Positions 60,236 to 64,000 of a stretch of 64,000 nt of DNA are shown here, one piece after another; position 1 is the stretch's first letter, and every line of letters begins with the position of its first letter. Origin of the DNA: MAG-120531 sp038125995 (GTDB lineage: Bacteria; Bacteroidota; Bacteroidia; Flavobacteriales; Flavobacteriaceae); the NCBI GenBank assembly GCA_038125995.1, contig JAYPEX010000001.1, forward strand, positions 186,001 to 250,000. The letters run 5' to 3'. Below the pieces are notes generated by a model. It had not been told where the DNA came from and searched no databases. It was given only the letters and a program-made list of their open reading frames with translations. The translations under genes were made by a program, and so were the position numbers.

Positions 60236-60311
60236 TACCCCTAAAAAATAGGGGGTAACTATTAATTTTTATTATATTAATAATTTTATACCCTATAAAA
60301 ATATGGGTATA
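60236..60311. promoter_or_regulatory. candidate nitrogen-regulatory inverted repeats upstream of glnB
   Basis: TACCCC at 60236-60241 and GGGGTA at 60252-60257 form an inverted repeat with a 10-base AT spacer. A second perfect 7-base repeat, TATACCC (60287-60293) and GGGTATA (60305-60311), has an 11-base spacer. Spacers of about one helical turn suggest a dimeric regulator. The pattern resembles that between glnA and glnN. Confidence 0.55.
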
Positions 60312-60369
60312 ATAAAAAATACATCTATTATTTTTTGATAAGTATTAAAAAACAGGGGGGGTGATAACA

Positions 60370-60396
60370 AAAAAAACAGGAATAGATCCTGTTTTT
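60370..60396 (-). terminator. terminator of crcB
   Basis: On the minus strand AACAGGA pairs with TCCTGTT around a five-base loop, followed by a run of T. It lies 49 bases beyond the crcB stop. Confidence 0.8.
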
Positions 60397-60444
60397 GTGT
60401 TTTAAAAGGGTTATTGCTTTAAAATAAAGCGATAAAAAAGCGAA

Positions 60445-60825
60445 TTATGATGTTTTGGTAAGATAAAGACCAGCAAGTACTGCTATGATTCCTACAACAA
60501 CACTCGCTAATACATAGAGTACTAGATAGGTGTATTCACCAGCCTTGAGTAAACTTTGATTTTCTAAGGCAAAAGTTGAGAAGGTGGTAAATCCACCGCA
60601 GAATCCAATAACGAGTAGGGCGTTTTGATTGGAATTGATGAGTTGATAACGATAGGAGAGGCCAATGAGGATACCGATGAGTAAGCTTCCTAATATATTC
60701 GATATAAAGGTTCCTAAATAGAAATAGCTAAATGAAGGGTTGAGTGTTTTACTAATTAGAAATCTCAGTATAGAGCCTAATCCTCCACCTAAAAAAACAA
60801 ATGCTAGTGTTTTCAAGCCTTGCAT
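60445..60825 (-). CDS. crcB: fluoride channel CrcB/Fluc
   Basis: A 126-residue membrane protein with four helices that forms a dual-topology dimer exporting fluoride. The motifs are GGGLGSILRFLIS near 14-26 and GFCGGFTTFSTFALEN near 75-90, with the conserved phenylalanine and threonine residues of the fluoride path. It is preceded by a 62-residue membrane protein gene with one base between, suggesting cotranscription. No fluoride riboswitch fits in the short upstream gap. Confidence 0.93.
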   Translation of the reverse strand: MQGLKTLAFVFLGGGLGSILRFLISKTLNPSFSYFYLGTFISNILGSLLIGILIGLSYRYQLINSNQNALLVIGFCGGFTTFSTFALENQSLLKAGEYTYLVLYVLASVVVGIIAVLAGLYLTKTS

Positions 60826-60826
60826 T

Positions 60827-61015
60827 CTAGTAGTTTAATTGTTTTTTGATCACAAATAGGAGTGCAATAAATACAACAAAAGCGATAGCGACCCATTTAA
60901 CTCCTTTGTAATTTTTTTGGTGTAATTTTTTATCCTTGGTATAAGAGCGAAATGTAAAGGCCGCAAAGCCAATTACAAATAATACTGCAAAAATGATTTG
61001 TCCTTTTGTGAACAT
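60827..61015 (-). CDS. small two-helix membrane protein
   Basis: A 62-residue protein with two membrane helices (about 6-22 and 42-58) separated by a basic loop (FRSYTKDKKLHQKNYKGVKW). I take it as a real gene because it has a good start, a balanced composition and lies one base upstream of crcB. It seems to belong to a small conserved Bacteroidota family, but I do not know its function. It is divergent from the MazG-like gene. Confidence 0.68.
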   Translation of the reverse strand: MFTKGQIIFAVLFVIGFAAFTFRSYTKDKKLHQKNYKGVKWVAIAFVVFIALLFVIKKQLNY

Positions 61016-61055
61016 ATTCTCTATTTTTACACAAATCTAATGAAAATACCTACAC

Positions 61056-61442
61056 ATGAAACACAAGATTAAAGCCGTTCAAGAATTTCACAAAGCTTTT
61101 GAGTTAGGATATAAAGATAGTCCTCATGCAGATTTAGGTGCAGCAAAGAATCAACTTCGATTCAATTTAATGGATGAAGAGAACAAGGAATATTTGGAAG
61201 CAGCTAATAATAACGATTTAGTGGAGGTGGCAGATGCGCTTGGAGATATGCTTTATATTTTATGTGGAACTATCATAGAACACGGAATGCAGCATAAGAT
61301 TGAAGAGGTTTTTGAGGAAATTCAGCGTTCGAATATGAGTAAATTAGGAGCCGATGGTAAGCCGATTTACAGAGAAGACGGTAAAGTGCTTAAAGGCCCC
61401 AACTATTTTAAGCCTAATATCAAAGAAATTTTAGATAAGTAA
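61056..61442 (+). CDS. MazG-like nucleoside triphosphate pyrophosphohydrolase
   Basis: A 128-residue all-alpha NTP pyrophosphohydrolase of the MazG/phosphoribosyl-ATP pyrophosphatase group. The metal-binding acidic motifs are visible: LMDEENKEYLEA near 38-49 (ExxxE) and VEVADALGDMLYILCG near 56-71 (ExxD). The C-terminus has a conserved SNMSKLGADGKPIYREDGKVLKGPNYF region, which matches a subfamily found with phage or housekeeping dNTP pools. Its substrate, probably a non-canonical or excess nucleotide, is unknown. A terminator follows. Confidence 0.86.
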   Translation: MKHKIKAVQEFHKAFELGYKDSPHADLGAAKNQLRFNLMDEENKEYLEAANNNDLVEVADALGDMLYILCGTIIEHGMQHKIEEVFEEIQRSNMSKLGADGKPIYREDGKVLKGPNYFKPNIKEILDK

Positions 61443-61464
61443 TCACCATATATATAGGTATAAA

Positions 61465-61490
61465 AAAAGCATCTTGTTTCAGATGCTTTT
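61465..61490. terminator. bidirectional terminator between the MazG-like gene and ilvE
   Basis: AAAAGCATCT pairs perfectly with AGATGCTTTT around a TGTTTC loop, with T-run and A-run on the sides, between two convergent genes. Confidence 0.9.
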
Positions 61491-61512
61491 CTTTTATAGA
61501 ATCATTCTTTTT

Positions 61513-62580
61513 TTAGAATGCAGCAACTCTCCATCCATAAGGATCTTCCGATTTGTTTTGCTGAATATCAGTAATGATCTTTTTAAATAGATCAGAGTAC
61601 TTGTTCTCAATGTCAGTAAGCTCATATTTTTCACCTTTATATCCAAATCCCTTAATGGGACTTACTACTGCAGCAGTACCAGCTCCAAATAGTTCTTTAA
61701 GTTCTCCTGCTTTGTGAGCTTCAATAATCTCACTTACTTTAATAGGTCGAACTTCGATATCAATACCCTTGTCTTCTGCAATTTGAATCAAACTCTTGCG
61801 TGTAATACCATCTAGGATACTTTCTGAAGTTGGTCCAGTGAGAAGTTTGTCTCCGATTCGAATAAAGATATTCATTGTTCCAGCTTCTTCGATGTACTCA
61901 TGAGTGTTGGCATCAGTCCAAACGATTTGTTGAAATCCTTCTTTCTGAGCTTGTAGTGCTGGATAGAAAGATCCACCGTAATTTCCACCAGCTTTAGCAT
62001 AACCAGTTCCCCCTTGTGCAGCTCTTGAAAATTTCTCAGCAATCTTAACTCGAACTTCACCTGCATAATAGGATTGAACAGGAGAACAGATAATGATGAA
62101 CATATATTCATTTGCAGGAGTAGCTGCAACCCCTTCTTCGGTAGCAATAACAAAAGGTCTGATGTAAAGAGAGTTTCCATCACCAGATTTAATCCACTCT
62201 TGGTCTAATTCTAAGAGTTTAGATAAACCGTCGCAGAAGTAATCTTCTCTAAAAGCAGGCATTGCTAAACGTTCTGATGAAATATTGATGCGATTAAAAT
62301 TGTCCATGGGTCTGAACAGCCATACTTTTCCAGCATCATCCTTGTAAGCTTTCATACCTTCGAATACCTCTTGTCCGTAGTGAAATACACGGGCAGAAGG
62401 AGCAAGACTGAGATTTTGATAAGGCTTCACCTCTGGGATACTCCACTCGCCATTTTTGTAGGTTGAGATCATCATATGATCTGTAAATACTTTTCCAAAA
62501 CTCAGGGATTGGAAGTCTACTTGTCCTATTTTAGATTGTGTTGCTATTTCAACTTTTAAAGGAGTCCCAAATGATTTCAT
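61513..62580 (-). CDS. ilvE: branched-chain amino acid aminotransferase
   Basis: Moves amino groups between leucine, isoleucine, valine and 2-oxoglutarate. The 355-residue chain is of the longer (type II) fold-type IV form. The PLP lysine is K196 in GTGYAKAGGNYG; other motifs are HYGQEVFEGMKAYK (67-80), LYIRPFVIATEEG (138-150) and the EEAGTMNIFIRIGDKLLTGPTSESILDGITRKS region (231-263). The start gives MKSFGTPLKVE. It is divergent from mnmD with 87 bases between them, and is cotranscribed with nothing visible in the window. Confidence 0.95.
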   Translation of the reverse strand: MKSFGTPLKVEIATQSKIGQVDFQSLSFGKVFTDHMMISTYKNGEWSIPEVKPYQNLSLAPSARVFHYGQEVFEGMKAYKDDAGKVWLFRPMDNFNRINISSERLAMPAFREDYFCDGLSKLLELDQEWIKSGDGNSLYIRPFVIATEEGVAATPANEYMFIIICSPVQSYYAGEVRVKIAEKFSRAAQGGTGYAKAGGNYGGSFYPALQAQKEGFQQIVWTDANTHEYIEEAGTMNIFIRIGDKLLTGPTSESILDGITRKSLIQIAEDKGIDIEVRPIKVSEIIEAHKAGELKELFGAGTAAVVSPIKGFGYKGEKYELTDIENKYSDLFKKIITDIQQNKSEDPYGWRVAAF

Positions 62581-62667
62581 TTGCTTTTATATTATTAATC
62601 AATGTAAAATTAAAAATTATTAAGGATTGGGATTCATTTTTTTGGATTAATTGTTGAACTTTGAACA

Positions 62668-63336
62668 ATGAATTTACCCAAGCGTATAGTGATCACTACA
62701 GGTGATGGATCAAAGACCCTGCATATGGAAGATTGGAATGAACAGTATCATTCCAAACACGGTGCTATTGCAGAGGCTTACCACGTATTTATTAAGTCGG
62801 GATTAGAGTATCTAGATCATCAACATATCGATATCCTTGAAATAGGATTTGGTACAGGTCTCAATGCTTTAATTACCTACAGTGAAGCTCAAAAAAACAA
62901 ACTTCAAATCAACTATGTTGGAGTAGAGGCTTATCCTGTGCCATTAGAACAGGCTATTGAAATGGATTATACTACAAAAATAGAGGGAGAGGGCTTGCAA
63001 GAAGTATTTCAAAAGATGCATGAAATAGGGTGGAATAACCCAATTGATGTCAATACTGAATTCAAACTGACCAAGAGAGAACAAATGTTTCAGGATATTG
63101 ATGATCAAAACAGTTTTGATTTAATTTACTTTGATGCTTTTGGATATCGTGTACAACCAGAGTTGTGGTCCAAAGAGATTTTTGAAAAGATGTATCATTC
63201 TCTAAAAGATGGAGGAGTATTGGTTACCTATGCAGCGAAAGGAATAGTGAGAAGAACAATGCAAGAAGTTGGTTTTTCAGTAGAACGACTTCCTGGACCT
63301 CCTGGTAAACGTGAAATGTTACGAGCTACGAAGTAG
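62668..63336 (+). CDS. mnmD: tRNA 5-methylaminomethyl-2-thiouridine methyltransferase (MnmD)
   Basis: A 222-residue class I SAM methyltransferase that completes the mnm5s2U34 wobble modification of tRNAs for Lys, Glu and Gln. This stand-alone form corresponds to the methyltransferase half of E. coli MnmC. It starts MNLPKRIVITTGDGSKTLHMEDWNEQYHSKHGA, with the conserved WNEQYHS; LEIGFGTGLNALITY near 53-67 is the SAM-binding loop, and FDLIYFDAFGYRVQPELWS near 148-166 carries the family active-site stretch. The FAD oxidase half of MnmC is absent here. Confidence 0.93.
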   Translation: MNLPKRIVITTGDGSKTLHMEDWNEQYHSKHGAIAEAYHVFIKSGLEYLDHQHIDILEIGFGTGLNALITYSEAQKNKLQINYVGVEAYPVPLEQAIEMDYTTKIEGEGLQEVFQKMHEIGWNNPIDVNTEFKLTKREQMFQDIDDQNSFDLIYFDAFGYRVQPELWSKEIFEKMYHSLKDGGVLVTYAAKGIVRRTMQEVGFSVERLPGPPGKREMLRATK

Positions 63337-63404
63337 TGAGAAATATTCATGCGAGAGAAGCGAGAATAAATATTAAAGAGCTACGAAAATATTAACCTAA
63401 AGTT

Positions 63405-64000
63405 ATGTGTGGGAGATTTGGTTTTGCAAAAGGTATTGATGATTTTTCAAAGAAGTTTCATATCCCAATGGAACCTCGATTTAATATTGCTCCAAGTCAG
63501 CAAATAGTAGCTGTCGATGAATCCTTTTCTGCTTTTAAAGCTCAATGGTCATTTCTTCCTAGTTGGTCGACTTCAAAAAAACCACTAATTAATGCTCGAA
63601 TTGAAACATTAAACGAAAAACCGAGTTTTAAAAGGTATCAAAAGTGTTTAATCCCTGCTTCTGGTTGGTTTGAATGGAAACGAACCGCAACAGCGAACAT
63701 TCCATACTATTTTACTACAGCTGATGATTGGTTTTATATGGGAGGAATTGTCATTGAGAATCAAATTGTCATTTTAACTAAACAAGCCGATCAGCACCTA
63801 GTATCCATTCATCATCGAATGCCACTTATTTATTCTAATTCTTATGATAAGATGTGGGAGTACGATCAAATAAATCATAAATTAGCCCAATCTATTGTTC
63901 CATATTCGGTTAGTGATAAAATTAATAAGGCGAATGATGATTGCAAAGATTTATTAATACCAATCGACTATCCAATACAAGGATCGTTGTTTAATTTTTA
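63405..64000 (+). CDS. YedK/HMCES-type abasic-site-shielding protein (stop clipped)
   Basis: A SOS-response-associated peptidase of the YedK/HMCES type, which forms a stable cross-link to abasic sites in single-stranded DNA. The frame begins with MCGRFGFAKGIDDF, where the N-terminal Cys2 is exposed after methionine removal; further motifs are NARIET, CLIPASGWFEW and the IHHRMPLIY active-site histidine near residues 125-140. The frame runs 198 codons and then TA at 63999-64000, so the stop codon is probably completed by the base after the window. It is shorter than the E. coli protein (222). It follows mnmD by 68 bases. Confidence 0.9.
   Translation, partial: MCGRFGFAKGIDDFSKKFHIPMEPRFNIAPSQQIVAVDESFSAFKAQWSFLPSWSTSKKPLINARIETLNEKPSFKRYQKCLIPASGWFEWKRTATANIPYYFTTADDWFYMGGIVIENQIVILTKQADQHLVSIHHRMPLIYSNSYDKMWEYDQINHKLAQSIVPYSVSDKINKANDDCKDLLIPIDYPIQGSLFNF

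Noticed and set aside
60172..60444. Fluoride riboswitch for crcB
   Set aside because: The region is downstream of crcB on its strand; upstream of crcB there is only a coding gene and a 40-base gap, too short for the riboswitch.
1..64000. CRISPR arrays, insertion sequences, prophage or toxin-antitoxin modules
   Set aside because: No repeated spacer pattern, transposase, integrase, phage structural gene or paired toxin-antitoxin gene was recognised in the window.

Overview
The window is about 64 kb of low-GC bacterial chromosome that reads as a member of the Flavobacteriia (phylum Bacteroidota), most likely a marine or environmental Flavobacteriaceae. The evidence is the gene content: a RecF-adjacent DUF721 gene, DUF368 tandem, NagB fused to a PIG-L domain, a 393-residue AIR synthase, two glutamine synthetases of different families, and lipoprotein-rich small genes. 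The promoters also have the Bacteroidota -7 box TAnnTTTG and Shine-Dalgarno sequences are scarce. Nearly every gene is a housekeeping gene; I see no insertion sequence, prophage, CRISPR array, rRNA or plasmid module.

Layout. 1-11.5 kb (minus strand): aroE (cut by the window edge), two polyprenyl-phosphate transporters, a TPR protein, an aminotransferase, an OstA-like protein, purA, a Fur-family regulator, a (p)ppGpp synthetase/hydrolase and an RNA methyltransferase. 11.5-18.1 kb (minus): two exported amidohydrolases, a cyclophilin-FKBP fusion lipoprotein and NrnA. 18.1-27.6 kb (mixed): PhoD-like phosphatase, ndk, DUF721 and recF, ribH, mutL, two rhomboid proteases and a membrane endonuclease/exonuclease/phosphatase protein. 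27.6-37.7 kb (minus): WbqC, signal peptidase, dapB, parB/parA, both methylmalonyl-CoA mutase subunits, a DivIC/FtsB-like protein and uridine kinase, densely packed with 8-base overlaps. 37.8-42.6 kb: a peptidoglycan amino-sugar recycling cluster (anmK, nagB fusion, DeoR-type regulator, murQ) with a repeat-rich operator. 42.7-46.3 kb: two tRNA-Pro genes enclosing a small catabolic group (PQQ-type sugar dehydrogenase, DoxX-like protein, sulfatase). 46.3-57.4 kb: a 50-residue small protein, truncated hemoglobin, Ca/Na exchanger, divergent glutamine synthetases, purM, prfA, pyrF, purU, an Lrp-type regulator and a DUF1684 lipoprotein. 57.4-64 kb: porin, amt, glnB, crcB, MazG-like pyrophosphatase, ilvE, mnmD and a YedK/HMCES gene whose stop codon is clipped by the window edge.

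Two themes stand out. First, nitrogen assimilation: the glnB-amt-porin unit and the divergent glutamine synthetase pair carry similar ACCC/GGGT repeat elements just upstream of their -7 boxes, suggesting a shared nitrogen-responsive regulator. Second, cell-wall recycling: AnmK and MurQ would produce GlcNAc-6-phosphate, and the NagB fusion carries an intact-looking PIG-L deacetylase domain that could replace NagA. MutL has lost its endonuclease motifs, and two of three amidohydrolase folds lack metal ligands. All functional assignments rest on motif recognition by eye; no search was run.
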